Part shown: positions 46,133-57,643 of the stretch, one piece after another | How the letters are laid out: the number at the start of each line of letters is the position of its first letter | How positions within the stretch are numbered: the stretch's first letter is position 1 | Assembly: GCF_947488715.1 (NCBI RefSeq) | Contig: NZ_CANLAG010000002.1 | Span: 62,001-126,000 of the forward strand | DNA: 64,000 nucleotides | Direction of reading: 5' to 3' | Source of the DNA: an uncultured Tateyamaria sp. | GTDB lineage: Bacteria; Pseudomonadota; Alphaproteobacteria; Rhodobacterales; Rhodobacteraceae | Position numbers and translations under genes: made by a program | The notes under the pieces: model-generated | The model's input: only the letters and a program-made list of their open reading frames with translations | Databases searched by the model: none | What the model was told of the DNA's origin: nothing

Positions 46133-47608
46133 ATGGGTGAACAGGCACGTTTCCTTTCGTCATTGGGCCTGACCGCCCGCGCGGGACGCAATCCCGGGAT
46201 CACCGGCATCGCCGTCGACAGCCGAGAGGTGCGCGACGGTTTTCTCTTTGCCGCTATGCCGGGCAGCCGGGTGCACGGGGCCGAGTTCGTCCAATACGCC
46301 GTCCGCATGGGTGCGGCGGCTGTGCTGACCGATGCGGAAGGGGCTGCATTGGCGGCTGAATGGCTAGACAATGTGGCTGTTGTCGTGACCGATGCCCCGC
46401 GCGAGGTGCTCAGTAGGACAGCCGCGTTGTGGTTTGGTGCGCAGCCCGAACACATGGTGGCGGTGACCGGGACAAACGGCAAAACCTCGGTCAGCACTTT
46501 TGTGCGCCAGATCTGGATCGAGATGGGTTTGGCCGCGGTCAACCTTGGCACCACTGGGGTTGAGGGCGCGTGGAGCGCCCCGCTGGCCCACACCACGCCA
46601 GAGCCGATCACCTTGCATCGGACATTGGCGGAGGCGGCGGCCAACGGCATCACCCATGCGGCGATGGAAGCCTCATCGCATGGGTTGGACCAGCGGCGGT
46701 TGGACGGCGTGACGCTCAAAGCGGCTGGGTTCACAAATTTTACCCAGGATCATCTGGATTATCACGAGACGTTCGAGGCCTATTTTGACGCCAAGGCGGG
46801 CCTTTTTGCCCGTGTGTTGCCCGAGGATGGTATGGCCGTCATCAACCTGGACGACGCACGCGGTGTGGATATGGCCGCGATTGCGCAGGCGCGAGGGCAA
46901 CAGGTGCTGGCCGTGGGGCGGGATGGCGGCGATCTGCGTCTGACAGCGCAACGGTTTGATGCGCGCGGGCAGGACGTCCGCTTTGAATATGATGGCAAGG
47001 CCTATGCGTCGCGCATGCCGTTGATTGGCGGGTTTCAGGCGGACAATGTGATGCTGGCCTGTGGGTTGGTGATCGCATGTGGCGCAGCACCCGCGCGCGT
47101 TTTCGAGACGCTGGAGTTTTTGGATACCGTACGTGGGCGTATGCAGTTGGCCGCCACGCGGGACAATGGTGCGACGGTCTTTGTTGACTACGCACACACG
47201 CCGGACGCCGTGGCGACAGCCCTGCGGGCGATGCGTCCGCATGTGATGGGCAAGCTGGTGGCGATTGTCGGTGCGGGTGGTGACCGGGATGCGGGCAAGC
47301 GGCCCTTGATGGGCGCGGCCGCCGCGACCCATGCGGATGTGGTGTTTGTAACCGATGACAACCCGCGCTCCGAAGATCCTGCGACCATTCGGGCGGCTGT
47401 GATGGCCGGATGCCCGGATGCGACCGAAGTGGGCGACCGCGCAGAGGCGATCCTGAGGGCGGTAGACGCGCTTGAGCCCGGCGACGCCTTGCTGATCACG
47501 GGCAAGGGCCATGAGACGGGCCAGATCGTCGGGGATGATGTGCTGCCCTTTGATGATGCCGAACAGGCAAGCGTGGCCGTGGCCGCATTGGAAGGACGAT
47601 TGACATGA
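46133..47608 (+). CDS. murE: UDP-MurNAc-L-Ala-D-Glu:meso-diaminopimelate ligase
   Basis: 491 residues, Mur ligase. ATP loop VTGTNGKTSV, carbamylated-Lys region, and DDNPRSEDP, whose DNPR selects meso-diaminopimelate rather than lysine. So the cell wall is the Gram-negative DAP type. It overlaps murF by four bases. Confidence 0.97.
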   Translation: MGEQARFLSSLGLTARAGRNPGITGIAVDSREVRDGFLFAAMPGSRVHGAEFVQYAVRMGAAAVLTDAEGAALAAEWLDNVAVVVTDAPREVLSRTAALWFGAQPEHMVAVTGTNGKTSVSTFVRQIWIEMGLAAVNLGTTGVEGAWSAPLAHTTPEPITLHRTLAEAAANGITHAAMEASSHGLDQRRLDGVTLKAAGFTNFTQDHLDYHETFEAYFDAKAGLFARVLPEDGMAVINLDDARGVDMAAIAQARGQQVLAVGRDGGDLRLTAQRFDARGQDVRFEYDGKAYASRMPLIGGFQADNVMLACGLVIACGAAPARVFETLEFLDTVRGRMQLAATRDNGATVFVDYAHTPDAVATALRAMRPHVMGKLVAIVGAGGDRDAGKRPLMGAAAATHADVVFVTDDNPRSEDPATIRAAVMAGCPDATEVGDRAEAILRAVDALEPGDALLITGKGHETGQIVGDDVLPFDDAEQASVAVAALEGRLT

Positions 47609-49026
47609 CGCTCTGGACTTCGGACGCCGCCGCGATGGCTACGGCTGGCACGGCAACGACCAACTGGACCGCAACGGGCGTGTCGATCGACACACGCACC
47701 GTGCAGGCCGGCGATCTCTTTGTCGCGCTCAAGGCCGCGCGGGACGGGCACGAGTTTGTGGCGCAGGCGCTGGAGAAAGGGGCCGCAGCGGCGCTTGTGA
47801 CGCATGTGCCTGATGGCGTGGCCCAAGACGCGCCGCTGTTGATCGTCGAGGACGTTCTGACGGCCCTTGAGGCATTAGGCGTCGCTGCGCGCGCGCGGAC
47901 GGATGCGCGTGTGGTTGCCATCACTGGCAGCGTCGGCAAAACGTCGACCAAAGAGATGTTGCGCGCCATTCTGGGGGATCAGGGGCGCACACATGCAAGT
48001 GTGGCGAGCTACAACAACCATTGGGGCGTGCCGCTGACGCTGGCGCGCATGCCGCAAGACACCGAATACGCGGTGATCGAGATCGGGATGAATCATCCGG
48101 GCGAGATCGCGCCGCTGGCGCGTATGGCGCGCCCGCATGTTGCGATGATCACAACGGTCGCGGCGGCGCATCTGGAAGCATTTGAGAATATCGAAGGCAT
48201 CGCGCTGGAAAAAGCGGCGATCATCGACGGCCTGGAATATGGCGGCACTGCGATCCTGAACAACGACTGTTCGACGGCTGCAATTTTGCAGGCCAAGGCG
48301 CATGATGCCAAGCGCAGAGACATTGGATTTGGTGAGCACGGTTTTGATTTTGTGTTGAAATCAGTGGACCTGCAGCGCGAGAGCACCGTTGTGCAAGCCA
48401 CCGCCCATGAGGCGCCACTGCTGTTCAAGATCGGTGCGGTGGGCAAGCATTATGCGATGAACGGTCTAGGCGCGCTGGCCGCGGCAGAGGCCTTGGGGGC
48501 CGATCTGGCGCTGGCCGCACAGTCCCTGGGCCGATGGTCGCCTTATGAAGGGCGTGGCGCGCGCGAAGTCATCGTGCTGGACCCTGTAGAGACGCATCTG
48601 ACGCTTGAACTGATCGACGACAGCTATAACGCAAACCCCACGTCGATAGCGGCGGCTTTGGACGTTTTGGCGGCAGCACAGGTCACCCATGACATTGGCC
48701 GTGTCAGCAAAGGGCGGCGGATTGCCTTTGTCGGCGACATGAAGGAATTGGGCGATCTGGGGCCACAAATGCACGCGGATCTGGCTGCGTTGCCCGCGAT
48801 GGATGCCATCGACAAGGTGCATTGCGTGGGGCCGCTCATGCGGCACCTGTACGATGCGTTGCCCGCTGACAAACAGGGTCAATGGACGGAAACCGCGCAA
48901 GAGATGGCGGTCAACATACGGCGCAGTCTGGACAGTGGCGATGTGGTGCTGGCCAAGGGGTCGTTGAGCATGCGATTGGCTCAAATCGTTGACGCGATCC
49001 GCAAAATGGGCCATCCGGTGAGTTAA
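47605..49026 (+). CDS. murF: UDP-MurNAc-tripeptide D-Ala-D-Ala ligase
   Basis: 473 residues. Walker-type ITGSVGKTSTKEML, IGMNHPGEI and DDSYNANPTS are MurF motifs. It adds D-Ala-D-Ala made by Ddl, encoded in the same cluster, to complete the UDP-MurNAc-pentapeptide. Confidence 0.97.
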   Translation: MTLWTSDAAAMATAGTATTNWTATGVSIDTRTVQAGDLFVALKAARDGHEFVAQALEKGAAAALVTHVPDGVAQDAPLLIVEDVLTALEALGVAARARTDARVVAITGSVGKTSTKEMLRAILGDQGRTHASVASYNNHWGVPLTLARMPQDTEYAVIEIGMNHPGEIAPLARMARPHVAMITTVAAAHLEAFENIEGIALEKAAIIDGLEYGGTAILNNDCSTAAILQAKAHDAKRRDIGFGEHGFDFVLKSVDLQRESTVVQATAHEAPLLFKIGAVGKHYAMNGLGALAAAEALGADLALAAQSLGRWSPYEGRGAREVIVLDPVETHLTLELIDDSYNANPTSIAAALDVLAAAQVTHDIGRVSKGRRIAFVGDMKELGDLGPQMHADLAALPAMDAIDKVHCVGPLMRHLYDALPADKQGQWTETAQEMAVNIRRSLDSGDVVLAKGSLSMRLAQIVDAIRKMGHPVS

Positions 49027-49083
49027 CCGGGCAAAATCTACAAAAAGACAGCCCCACAAGATGATGAGTAGGGACAGGCAGCA

Positions 49084-50166
49084 ATGCTCTATTGGTTGAC
49101 GGAACTTTCGGACGGCGGAGATTTTTTCAACCTCTTTCGCTACATCACTTTTCGGGCGGGCGGGGCGTTTTTGACGGCGCTTGTGTTCGGCTTTCTGTTT
49201 GGGCGCCCGTTGATCGCGGTGCTGCGGCGAAAACAGGGCAAGGGCCAGCCAATCCGCGACGACGGTCCCGAGGGGCATTTCGCCAAGGCCGGAACGCCTA
49301 CGATGGGTGGGCTGTTGATCGTGGGCGCACTGGCCACGTCGACGCTGTTGTGGGCGCGCTGGGACAATCCGTTTGTGTGGATTGTCCTTGGGGTCACGTT
49401 GGCCTTTGCGGCCATTGGCTTTGCGGACGACTATGCCAAGGTGTCGAAACAGACGACCGCAGGTGTTCCGGGCAAGGTTCGCTTGTTGCTTGGGTTCCTG
49501 ATTGCGGCGATCGCGGCGTATTTCTCGACGATCAACCACCCGGAAATGCTTCAAAACCAGCTGGCTGTGCCGGTGCTCAAGGATGTTCTGTTGAACCTTG
49601 GGGTGCTGTTCATCCCGTTTTCGATCATCGTGATTGTCGGATCGGCCAATGCGGTGAACCTGACGGACGGCCTAGACGGTCTGGCGATCATGCCGGTTAT
49701 GATTGCCGGCGGGACATTGGGCATTATCGCCTATGCAGTTGGACGTGTGGATTTCACCGAATATCTGGATGTGCATTACGTGCCGGGCACGGGTGAATTG
49801 CTAATCTTTACCTCTGCGCTGTTCGGCGGTGGGCTTGGGTTTCTGTGGTATAACGCACCGCCGGCTGCGGTGTTCATGGGTGACACGGGGTCACTGGCGT
49901 TGGGTGGCGCATTGGGGGCGATTGCGGTCGCGACCAAACACGAGCTGGTGCTGGCGATTGTCGGCGGCTTGTTTGTCGTCGAGGCGCTGTCGGTCATCAT
50001 TCAAGTGCTATATTTCAAGCGGACCGGCAAACGTGTGTTCCTGATGGCACCGATCCACCACCACTATGAAAAGAAGGGCTGGGCAGAACCGCAGATTGTC
50101 ATCCGGTTCTGGATCATCTCGCTGATCCTCGCGATGATTGGTCTGGCCACGCTCAAGGTGCGCTGA
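49084..50166 (+). CDS. mraY: Phospho-MurNAc-pentapeptide transferase
   Basis: 360 residues, ten membrane helices. Catalytic loops FADDYAK (Asp pair), [14 protein letters not shown] and the cytoplasmic HHHYEKKGW are present. It transfers phospho-MurNAc-pentapeptide to undecaprenyl phosphate, giving lipid I. The next gene starts on its stop codon. Confidence 0.98.
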   Translation: MLYWLTELSDGGDFFNLFRYITFRAGGAFLTALVFGFLFGRPLIAVLRRKQGKGQPIRDDGPEGHFAKAGTPTMGGLLIVGALATSTLLWARWDNPFVWIVLGVTLAFAAIGFADDYAKVSKQTTAGVPGKVRLLLGFLIAAIAAYFSTINHPEMLQNQLAVPVLKDVLLNLGVLFIPFSIIVIVGSANAVNLTDGLDGLAIMPVMIAGGTLGIIAYAVGRVDFTEYLDVHYVPGTGELLIFTSALFGGGLGFLWYNAPPAAVFMGDTGSLALGGALGAIAVATKHELVLAIVGGLFVVEALSVIIQVLYFKRTGKRVFLMAPIHHHYEKKGWAEPQIVIRFWIISLILAMIGLATLKVR

Positions 50167-50822
50167 TGGCCCGCGCGCTTGTCACCGGGGGCAATCGTGG
50201 GATTGGCTATGCCATCGCCCAAGGGCTGATTGCGCGCGGTGTAGACGTGGTGATTGGGGTGCGCGATGCGCAGGCCGGTGCGGCGGTGGCGGAAACGCTG
50301 GGCTGCGCGTGGGTGCATCTGGATCTGGAGGCACCTGAGACCTTTTACCCCGCCATCGCGGCGGCCGGGGACATAGATATCCTGATCAACAACGCCGGTA
50401 TCCTGATCGAAGACAGCATGATCTACAATCCGGACGGACTGCGCCGGTCCATGCAGGTGATGTTTCATGCGCCCTTTGACCTGATCTGCGGTGTTCTGCC
50501 TTACATGACGCGCGCGGGTGCCGGGCGGATCATCAACCTGACGTCCGGTTGGGGGGCATATGACGAAGGCATGGAGGGGCCGGGGGGCTACGGCGTCGCC
50601 AAGGCGGCGCTCAATGCGCTGAGCTATGCCCTGCCGCGCGATTTGCCGCCCGGTGTCAGTGTGAATGCCATGTGCCCCGGCTGGGTGCACACGCGGATGG
50701 GGGGCAACGCCGCGCCGCGCACACCGGAAGAGGGTGCGGATACGGCGATTTGGCTGGCGCTTGATGCGCCGGGTGACGTGACGGGCAAGTTCTTTCGTGA
50801 CAGGCAGGAAAAGGCATGGTGA
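50166..50822 (+). CDS. Short-chain dehydrogenase/reductase inserted in the dcw cluster
   Basis: 218-residue SDR. Cofactor motif TGGNRGIG (residues 7-14), NNAG, catalytic Ser in LTSGWGAY and the YxxxK pair YGVAK. Substrate unknown. It overlaps the mraY stop by one base and is followed by murD after 25 bases, so it is transcribed with cell-wall genes. It is not part of the usual dcw set. Confidence 0.9.
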   Translation: MARALVTGGNRGIGYAIAQGLIARGVDVVIGVRDAQAGAAVAETLGCAWVHLDLEAPETFYPAIAAAGDIDILINNAGILIEDSMIYNPDGLRRSMQVMFHAPFDLICGVLPYMTRAGAGRIINLTSGWGAYDEGMEGPGGYGVAKAALNALSYALPRDLPPGVSVNAMCPGWVHTRMGGNAAPRTPEEGADTAIWLALDAPGDVTGKFFRDRQEKAW

Positions 50823-50847
50823 TGGCGGCGTGTGAAAGGCTGGAGCG

Positions 50848-52242
50848 ATGATCCCTGTTCAGGGATTGGCGGGCGCGCGGGTCGCCGTACTTGGGTTGGG
50901 GCGTTCGGGGCTTGTGGCTGCGCGCGCGCTGGAGGCCGGTGGCGCAACGCCTGTGTGCTGGGACGACAACCCCGATGCGCGGGACAAGGCGACGTCCGAA
51001 GGGTTCGCCTGTCTGGATCTCAAGCGTGCGGGTGCCTTTGATGACGTGGCCCGTCTGATTGTCAGCCCCGGTATTCCGCATCTTTATCCTGCGCCCAATC
51101 CGGTTGTGGTCGCCGCCCTTGCGGCTGGCGTACCGGTCGACAATGACATCGGGCTGTTCTTTCAATCCTTTGCCACGTCGGCGTGGCACAATTTCGATAC
51201 GGCGCCACGCGTGATTGCCGTGACAGGGTCCAACGGCAAATCCACGACATCGGCATTGATCCACCACATTATGGAGGTGGCGGGACGCCCCAGCCAGCTG
51301 GCGGGCAACATTGGGCGCGGGGTGTTGGACATTGATCCGCCGCACGACGGCGAGGTCATCGTGTTGGAGTTGTCGAGCTATCAGACTGATCTTGCGCGCA
51401 GTTTGACGCCGGATGTTGCGGTCTTCACTAACCTGACGCCGGACCATCTGGACCGTCACGCGGGCATGGGCGGCTATTATGCTGCCAAACGCAGGCTGTT
51501 TGCCGAAGGTGGCCCGGACCGCGCCGTCATCGGCGTGGACGAAGACGAGGGGCGATTTCTGGCGGGACAGATGTGCGAGGCACCGGCAGATGACCGGGTG
51601 ATCCGCATTTCGGTTGATGCCAAGTTGACCGGGCCGGGCTGGAACGTCCACGCGCGCAAGGGATTTCTGGCCGAGACCCGAAAGGGGCGGCAGGTTGCGT
51701 CGATTGACCTGCGCGGTGTTGCCGGGTTGCCGGGCAGTCACAATCATCAGAACGCCTGCGCAGCCTATGCCGCGGCGCGGGCGGTGGGTATCGCACCCAA
51801 GGTGATCGAACAGGCGTTCCACAGTTTTGCAGGTCTGCCGCATCGCAGTCAGGTGATCGCCGAGGCGGGCGGCGTGCGTTATGTAAACGACAGCAAAGCC
51901 ACCAATGTTGATAGTGCGGCCAAGGCTTTGGCGGCTTTTGAGAACATTCACTGGATCTGTGGCGGTTTGCAAAAGGACGGCGGGCTGGAGGTGGTGAATG
52001 CCGCATCTGGGTCCGTCAAGGCGGCCTATGTCATCGGGCGCGAGGCGGCGCAATTTGCGATGCAGCTAGAGGTCGAAACACAGGTGTGTACCTCGATGGC
52101 GGCTGCGGTTGAGGCGGCAATGGCGGCGGCAGAACCCGGCGATGTTGTGCTGTTGGCTCCGGCGGCGGCGAGCTTTGATCAATACGACAGCTTTGAGCGG
52201 CGCGGGGAGGACTTCGTTGCGCAGGTGACCAAGCGGCTGTGA
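50848..52242 (+). CDS. murD: UDP-MurNAc-L-alanine:D-glutamate ligase
   Basis: 464 residues. Rossmann start [20 protein letters not shown] loop [22 protein letters not shown] and [11 protein letters not shown] are MurD signatures. It adds D-Glu to UDP-MurNAc-L-Ala. The plus-strand run of the cluster is broken after this gene. Confidence 0.97.
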   Translation: MIPVQGLAGARVAVLGLGRSGLVAARALEAGGATPVCWDDNPDARDKATSEGFACLDLKRAGAFDDVARLIVSPGIPHLYPAPNPVVVAALAAGVPVDNDIGLFFQSFATSAWHNFDTAPRVIAVTGSNGKSTTSALIHHIMEVAGRPSQLAGNIGRGVLDIDPPHDGEVIVLELSSYQTDLARSLTPDVAVFTNLTPDHLDRHAGMGGYYAAKRRLFAEGGPDRAVIGVDEDEGRFLAGQMCEAPADDRVIRISVDAKLTGPGWNVHARKGFLAETRKGRQVASIDLRGVAGLPGSHNHQNACAAYAAARAVGIAPKVIEQAFHSFAGLPHRSQVIAEAGGVRYVNDSKATNVDSAAKALAAFENIHWICGGLQKDGGLEVVNAASGSVKAAYVIGREAAQFAMQLEVETQVCTSMAAAVEAAMAAAEPGDVVLLAPAAASFDQYDSFERRGEDFVAQVTKRL

Positions 52243-52311
52243 TCCAAAGGAGCGCGCTGACGCGCGCACGACATGTTTTGTACGCAGGGCCAGACGTGGT
52301 CGCGTTACGGC

Positions 52312-53478
52312 TCAGGAGGTCAAGTCGTGGGCTGCCGCCATGGCTGATGACCAGGCCCATTGGAAATTGTACCCGCCCAGCCAGCCGGTGACATCCAGGG
52401 CTTCGCCGATGAAATAGAGGCCGGGCGCCAGCTGGGACTGCATCGTTTTGGAGCTGATGTGATCCGTGGCGACGCCGCCGCGTGTGACCTCTGCGGTGCG
52501 GTATCCTTCGGTGCCGCCGGGTGTCAGGTGCCAATGCGTCAGTGCCTGCGTGACCCTGTCGATACGCGCGTCTGACAGATCGCCGAGACGGCCAGAGAGG
52601 TCCATATGTGTGCTCAGGTAATCGACCAGCCGGGACGGCAGGTGACGGGCCAGTTCGGTGGTCAGGGCTTTCTTGCCGTCGCTTTGGCGTTTGTCGCGCA
52701 GTAGTGCGCTGAAATCAGTGTCCGGGGCAAGGCACAGCGTGATCGGCTGGCCCGCATCCCAGTAGCTCGACGCTTGCAGGATGGCAGGCCCGGACAGGCC
52801 GCGGTGTGTAAAGAGCAAGGCCTCTTCAAAGCTGGGTCCGTTGGCGGTGACACGGGCCGGGCAGGCCACGCCAGAGATATCGGCAAAGCGGCGATCGGGG
52901 AACGTGAATGGCACCAAGGCCGGTTCTGGCGCCGTGATGCGGTGACCGAATTGCCGGGCGATGTCATAGGCGAAGCCGGTGGCCCCCATCTTGGGGATGG
53001 ATTTTCCACCCGTGGCGATCACCACGTTACGGGCGGTGCCGGGTTGGGCGCCGTTCAGGGTGAATGTGAAGCCATCGTTACACTTTGCAAAATCAGTGAC
53101 CGAGGTTTGCAAATACAGATCGACCCCTGCGGATTGCAGCATGCCGCGCAGCATGGCGATGATGTCCTTGGCCGAGTTGTCGCAGAACAACTGCCCCAAT
53201 GTCTTTTCGTGCCATGGGATGCCGTGTTGATCGATGAGGGCGACAAAATCCCATTGGGTGTAGCGCGCCAGAGCGGATTTGGCGAAGTGGGGGTTTTCGG
53301 ACAGAAATGCGTGGGCGTCGCAATACATGTTGGTAAAGTTGCAGCGCCCGCCGCCTGAAATCCTGATCTTTTCCCCCGGCGCTTTGGCGTGATCCACAAG
53401 CAAAACACGCCCGCCCGCGTGGGCGGCGCACATCATACCGGCGGCACCGGCACCAATGACAAGAGTGTCGTAATCCAT
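52312..53478 (-). CDS. HI0933/BaiN-like FAD-dependent oxidoreductase, antisense in the dcw cluster
   Basis: 388 residues. FAD site VIGAGAAGMMCAAHAG, the family motif GEKIRISGGGRCNFTN, VIATGGKSIPKMGATG and the C-terminal FIGEALDVTGWLGGYNFQWAWSSG-like region (here ending WAWSSAMAA). Relatives are flavoproteins of mostly unknown substrate. It is on the minus strand between murD and ftsW. ATG 53478 is chosen as homology starts there. Confidence 0.9.
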   Translation of the reverse strand: MDYDTLVIGAGAAGMMCAAHAGGRVLLVDHAKAPGEKIRISGGGRCNFTNMYCDAHAFLSENPHFAKSALARYTQWDFVALIDQHGIPWHEKTLGQLFCDNSAKDIIAMLRGMLQSAGVDLYLQTSVTDFAKCNDGFTFTLNGAQPGTARNVVIATGGKSIPKMGATGFAYDIARQFGHRITAPEPALVPFTFPDRRFADISGVACPARVTANGPSFEEALLFTHRGLSGPAILQASSYWDAGQPITLCLAPDTDFSALLRDKRQSDGKKALTTELARHLPSRLVDYLSTHMDLSGRLGDLSDARIDRVTQALTHWHLTPGGTEGYRTAEVTRGGVATDHISSKTMQSQLAPGLYFIGEALDVTGWLGGYNFQWAWSSAMAAAHDLTS

Positions 53479-53733
53479 GGCGCTGCCGTGCCGGATTGTG
53501 GGCGAAGGGTCAAGCGCGTGACAACGGGACCGTCTACAAAGCGAGGGATCGACAGGAGCCCTTTGCTTGAATGGGTTTGCACGTTGGCACGCTGGGCTGA
53601 AAATCGCACAATGCTTGCGGCGCCGCGATCCGACTAGGGCTAGCCCGCGCACATTTTTCGCGCTATGCTTAAAAATGAGTACCTCGGAGCAACCGGGGAC
53701 CCGAGGCAGTGTTAGGCAGCAAGGCGGCTGATC

Positions 53734-54900
53734 ATGACAGAGATGGTCTATGGCGCAGTTCCAGTGCGGGACGGCGAACCGATTCTTCCAAAATGGTGGC
53801 GCACCATTGATAAATGGTCGCTGAGTTGCGTGCTGATCCTGTTTGCGATTGGGTTGCTGCTGGGGTTGGCGGCCTCTGTGCCGCTGGCGGAAAAGAACGG
53901 GTTTCCACCCTTTCACTATGTGGCGCGGCAAGCGTTTTTCGGCACAGTTGCGTTGATCGTGATGATCCTGACGTCGATGATGTCGCCCGTCGTGGTGCGG
54001 CGTCTGGCTGTTCTTGGCTTTCTGGCTGCATTTGTTGCGCTGGCGATGTTGCCGTTCTTTGGCACGGATTTTGGTAAGGGGGCGGTGCGTTGGTACAGCC
54101 TTGGTTTTGCCTCGGTGCAGCCGTCGGAGTTCCTGAAGCCGGGTTTTGTCGTGGCGGCAGCCTGGATGTTGGCGGCCAGCCAAGAGTTGAACGGCCCTCC
54201 TGGCAAGGCCTGGTCCTTTGCGCTGTGCGTGTCGATTGTACTGATGTTGGCGCTTCAACCTGATTTCGGTCAGGCGTGCCTTGTCTTGTTTGGCTGGGGT
54301 GTGATGTATTTTGTGGCGGGTGCGCCGATGATCCTGTTGGTGGGCATGGCGGGGCTGGTCATCTTTGGTGGTACCATCGCCTATTCCAACTCCGAACACT
54401 TTGCGCGCCGGATTGACGGCTTTCTCAGCCCGGATGTCGATCCGCGGACACAGCTGGGGTACGCCACCAATGCCATTCAAGAAGGTGGTCTGTTTGGTGT
54501 TGGCGTGGGCGAGGGGCAGGTGAAATGGTCGCTGCCTGACGCGCATACCGATTTCATCATTGCTGTTGCGGCTGAGGAATATGGGCTGATTCTGGTGCTG
54601 TGCATCATCGCGCTCTATTCGGGGATCGTGGTGCGGTCGCTGTTGCGGCTGGTGCGCGAAAGGGACCCGTTTATTCGGCTGGCAGGCACGGGCCTAGCCT
54701 GCATGTTCGGTGTGCAGGCGATGATCAACATGGGGGTTGCGGTGCGTCTGCTGCCGGCCAAGGGCATGACCCTGCCATTTGTCAGCTACGGTGGCAGTTC
54801 GGTGATTGCGTCGGGCATTGCGGTTGGCATGTTGCTCGCCTTTACGCGGTCGCGCCCACAGGGCGAGATATCTGACCTTTTGGGGCGGGGACGTCGATGA
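53734..54900 (+). CDS. ftsW: Peptidoglycan glycosyltransferase FtsW
   Basis: 388 residues, SEDS family, ten membrane helices. ASVQPSEF-type segment and [14 protein letters not shown] are diagnostic; the catalytic Asp lies in the large periplasmic loop (SLPDAHTDF). It polymerises septal glycan together with FtsI. The 255-base gap upstream must hold its promoter; it has a CCTCGG/CCGAGG hairpin near the gene. murG overlaps by four bases. Confidence 0.96.
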   Translation: MTEMVYGAVPVRDGEPILPKWWRTIDKWSLSCVLILFAIGLLLGLAASVPLAEKNGFPPFHYVARQAFFGTVALIVMILTSMMSPVVVRRLAVLGFLAAFVALAMLPFFGTDFGKGAVRWYSLGFASVQPSEFLKPGFVVAAAWMLAASQELNGPPGKAWSFALCVSIVLMLALQPDFGQACLVLFGWGVMYFVAGAPMILLVGMAGLVIFGGTIAYSNSEHFARRIDGFLSPDVDPRTQLGYATNAIQEGGLFGVGVGEGQVKWSLPDAHTDFIIAVAAEEYGLILVLCIIALYSGIVVRSLLRLVRERDPFIRLAGTGLACMFGVQAMINMGVAVRLLPAKGMTLPFVSYGGSSVIASGIAVGMLLAFTRSRPQGEISDLLGRGRR

Positions 54901-55991
54901 CCCAACCGCTTTTGTTGATCGCAGCCGGTGGCACCGGTGGGCATATGTTCCCGGCACAAGCGCTGGCCGAGGCAATGCTGGCGCGTGGCTGGCGCGTCAA
55001 GCTGAGCACGGATGCACGCGGCGCACGCTACACGGGCGGGTTCCCTCACACCACTGAGATTGAGCAGATTTCCAGCGCGACCTTTGCGCGTGGTGGGGCG
55101 CTGGCCAAGGCCGCTGTGCCGTTTCGCATCGCAACGGGTGTGATGGGCGCATTGCTCAAGCTGATGCGCGACAAACCGGCGGTGGTTGTGGGGTTCGGTG
55201 GGTATCCGACCATCCCGGCCATGGCGGCGGCGACCCTGTTGCGCTTGCCACGCATGATCCATGAGCAAAACGGCGTACTGGGCCGGGTGAACAAGCTGTT
55301 GGCAAGCCGGGTGGACGCGGTTGCATGCGGCACGTGGCCCACTGACCTGCCTGAGGGTGTCGAGGGTGTGCATGTGGGCAACCCGGTGCGGGGCGCCGTG
55401 CTGGAACGGGCAGGGGCCGGATACATTGCGCCGGGCGACTACCCGATGGAAGTGCTGGTGATCGGCGGCAGTCAGGGCGCGCGCATTCTGTCTGACGTGA
55501 TCCCGCCCGCCATCGCGAGCCTGCCGATGGAGCGGTTGTCCAATCTGCGGGTCAGTCATCAGGCGCGCGGCGAAGACGAAGAGCGGGTGCGTGCCTTTTA
55601 TGCGGCACAAGGGATTGCGGCAGATGTGCAGCCGTTTTTTCAGGATGTCCCGCGTCGAATGTCCGAGGCTCAGTTGATCATCAGCCGGTCAGGCGCGTCG
55701 TCGGTGGCCGATATTTCGGTGATTGGACGCCCTTCGATTTTGATCCCATACGCTGCGGCGACAGGTGATCACCAGACCGCGAACGCGCGTGGATTGGTGG
55801 ATGCGGGTGCGGCCATTCTGATCCCGGAAAGCCAGCTTTCCATTGAAAGCGTGACGTCACAGATCGCCATGGTTCTGGACAATCCGGGCGGTGCCACGCA
55901 AATGGCCAACGCCGCACTCAGCGTAGGCAAACCCGAGGCCACCGAAAGCATGGTCCACATGGTCGAAACCCTCAGTCAGAAAGGGACCTGA
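54897..55991 (+). CDS. murG: UDP-GlcNAc--lipid I N-acetylglucosaminyltransferase
   Basis: 364 residues, GT28 fold. The glycine-rich [22 protein letters not shown] and the nucleotide-binding [13 protein letters not shown] and [13 protein letters not shown] are MurG motifs. It makes lipid II at the inner face of the membrane. Confidence 0.97.
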   Translation: MTQPLLLIAAGGTGGHMFPAQALAEAMLARGWRVKLSTDARGARYTGGFPHTTEIEQISSATFARGGALAKAAVPFRIATGVMGALLKLMRDKPAVVVGFGGYPTIPAMAAATLLRLPRMIHEQNGVLGRVNKLLASRVDAVACGTWPTDLPEGVEGVHVGNPVRGAVLERAGAGYIAPGDYPMEVLVIGGSQGARILSDVIPPAIASLPMERLSNLRVSHQARGEDEERVRAFYAAQGIAADVQPFFQDVPRRMSEAQLIISRSGASSVADISVIGRPSILIPYAAATGDHQTANARGLVDAGAAILIPESQLSIESVTSQIAMVLDNPGGATQMANAALSVGKPEATESMVHMVETLSQKGT

Positions 55992-55994
55992 ACG

Positions 55995-57401
55995 ATGAAC
56001 GCAGCCACAAAACTGCCCGGAGACGTGGGCCCCATTCATTTCGTGGGCATCGGCGGGATTGGCATGTCGGGCATTGCCGAGGTGCTGTTGAACCACGGGT
56101 ATGTCGTGCAAGGCTCCGATCTGAAGGCGTCCAAGATCACCGACCGGCTGGCCGAGCTGGGGGCACATATCTTTGTCGGTCAACAGGCGCAGAACATCGA
56201 GGATGCCGAGGTTGTCGTGATTTCGTCTGCGATCAAGCCGGGCAATCCAGAGCTGGATGCGGCGCGGGCGCGGGGCCTGCCCATCGTGCGGCGCGCCGAG
56301 ATGTTGGCCGAGTTGATGCGTCTGCGTTCGAACATCGCCATCGCCGGGACACATGGCAAGACGACCACCACAACCATGGTTGCGGCCCTTCTGGACGAGG
56401 GCAAGTTTGATCCTACGGTCGTGAATGGCGGGATCATCCACGCCTACGGGTCGAATGCGCGCAAGGGCGATGGCGAGTGGATGGTGGTCGAGGCGGATGA
56501 GAGCGACGGCACCTTTAACCGGTTGCCCGCCACCATTGCCATTGTCACCAATATCGACCCCGAGCACATGGAACACTGGGGCACCGAAGAGGCGCTGCAC
56601 CAAGGGTTCTACGAATTTGTGTCGAACATTCCGTTTTACGGTCTGGCGGTGTGCTGTACCGACGATCCCGATGTGCAGGCATTGGTCGGCAAGATCACCG
56701 ACCGCCGCGTGGTCACCTATGGGTTCAATGCGCAGGCCGATGTGCGCGCGATGAACCTGACCTATGACAAGGGCGTGGCCCATTTCGACATCGCCTTGCA
56801 AGCCGAGGAAAAGCTGATCGAAGGGTGCGCCTTGCCGATGCCCGGCGACCACAATGTATCCAACGCCTTGTCCGCTGTCGCCGTGGCGCGGCATCTGGGC
56901 ATGAAGGGTGAGGAAATCCGCAAAGCGCTGTCTGAATTTGGCGGTGTTAACCGGCGTTTCACCCGTGTGGGCGAAATTGACGGTGTGACAATCATTGACG
57001 ATTACGGCCACCACCCGACAGAGATTGCCGCCGTCCTGAAGGCGGCACGACAGGCCAGCGATGGGCGCGTGATCGCGGTGCATCAGCCGCACCGCTTCAC
57101 CCGGCTGCACCACCACTTCGAAGACTTCTGTTCGTGTTTCAACGATGCGGATGTGGTGGGCATCACCGACATCTTTGCCGCCGGAGAGGACCCGATCGAA
57201 GGGGCATCGCGCGATGATCTGGTTGCCGGGCTGATCCGTCACGGACATCGACACGCCCGCGCGGTGATGGGCGAGGACGATCTGGAACGGTTGGTCCGAG
57301 AACAGGCACGTCCTGGTGACATGGTGGTCTGCCTTGGCGCGGGTACAATCAGTGCGTGGGCAAACGGATTGCCGGGTCGTCTGCAAAAGGGCGCGGCATG
57401 A
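55995..57401 (+). CDS. murC: UDP-MurNAc--L-alanine ligase
   Basis: 468 residues. [18 protein letters not shown] loop [22 protein letters not shown] and [12 protein letters not shown] are MurC signatures. It starts the stem peptide by adding L-Ala to UDP-MurNAc. Three bases after murG; the next small gene overlaps its stop. Confidence 0.97.
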   Translation: MNAATKLPGDVGPIHFVGIGGIGMSGIAEVLLNHGYVVQGSDLKASKITDRLAELGAHIFVGQQAQNIEDAEVVVISSAIKPGNPELDAARARGLPIVRRAEMLAELMRLRSNIAIAGTHGKTTTTTMVAALLDEGKFDPTVVNGGIIHAYGSNARKGDGEWMVVEADESDGTFNRLPATIAIVTNIDPEHMEHWGTEEALHQGFYEFVSNIPFYGLAVCCTDDPDVQALVGKITDRRVVTYGFNAQADVRAMNLTYDKGVAHFDIALQAEEKLIEGCALPMPGDHNVSNALSAVAVARHLGMKGEEIRKALSEFGGVNRRFTRVGEIDGVTIIDDYGHHPTEIAAVLKAARQASDGRVIAVHQPHRFTRLHHHFEDFCSCFNDADVVGITDIFAAGEDPIEGASRDDLVAGLIRHGHRHARAVMGEDDLERLVREQARPGDMVVCLGAGTISAWANGLPGRLQKGAA

Positions 57402-57643
57402 ACGTCGTCGTTCTTCTCTTTGTTTTTCTGGCGATCCCGCTGGGCATGTGGCTGCGACAGGGGTCGCGATCCGCGCTATTGGGGGGCGTGGTGGTTTTCC
57501 TTTTGCTCCTGAGCGCAATCAACCTTGCGTTCGGGTCGGCCACGGGCCCGCTGTTTTACGCGGCACCTTGCGCGATGATGGTTCTGGTTGGCTGGTCCTT
57601 TGGAAAAGCGCGGAACAAGGCCACAGAGGAGGGCCAGAAATGA
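57398..57643 (+). CDS. Small membrane protein between murC and murB, unrecognised
   Basis: 81 residues with two to three membrane helices and a charged C-terminus. ATGA overlap with murC and again with the next gene. No family recognised; it is the first of four such genes in a row. Confidence 0.7.
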   Translation: MNVVVLLFVFLAIPLGMWLRQGSRSALLGGVVVFLLLLSAINLAFGSATGPLFYAAPCAMMVLVGWSFGKARNKATEEGQK

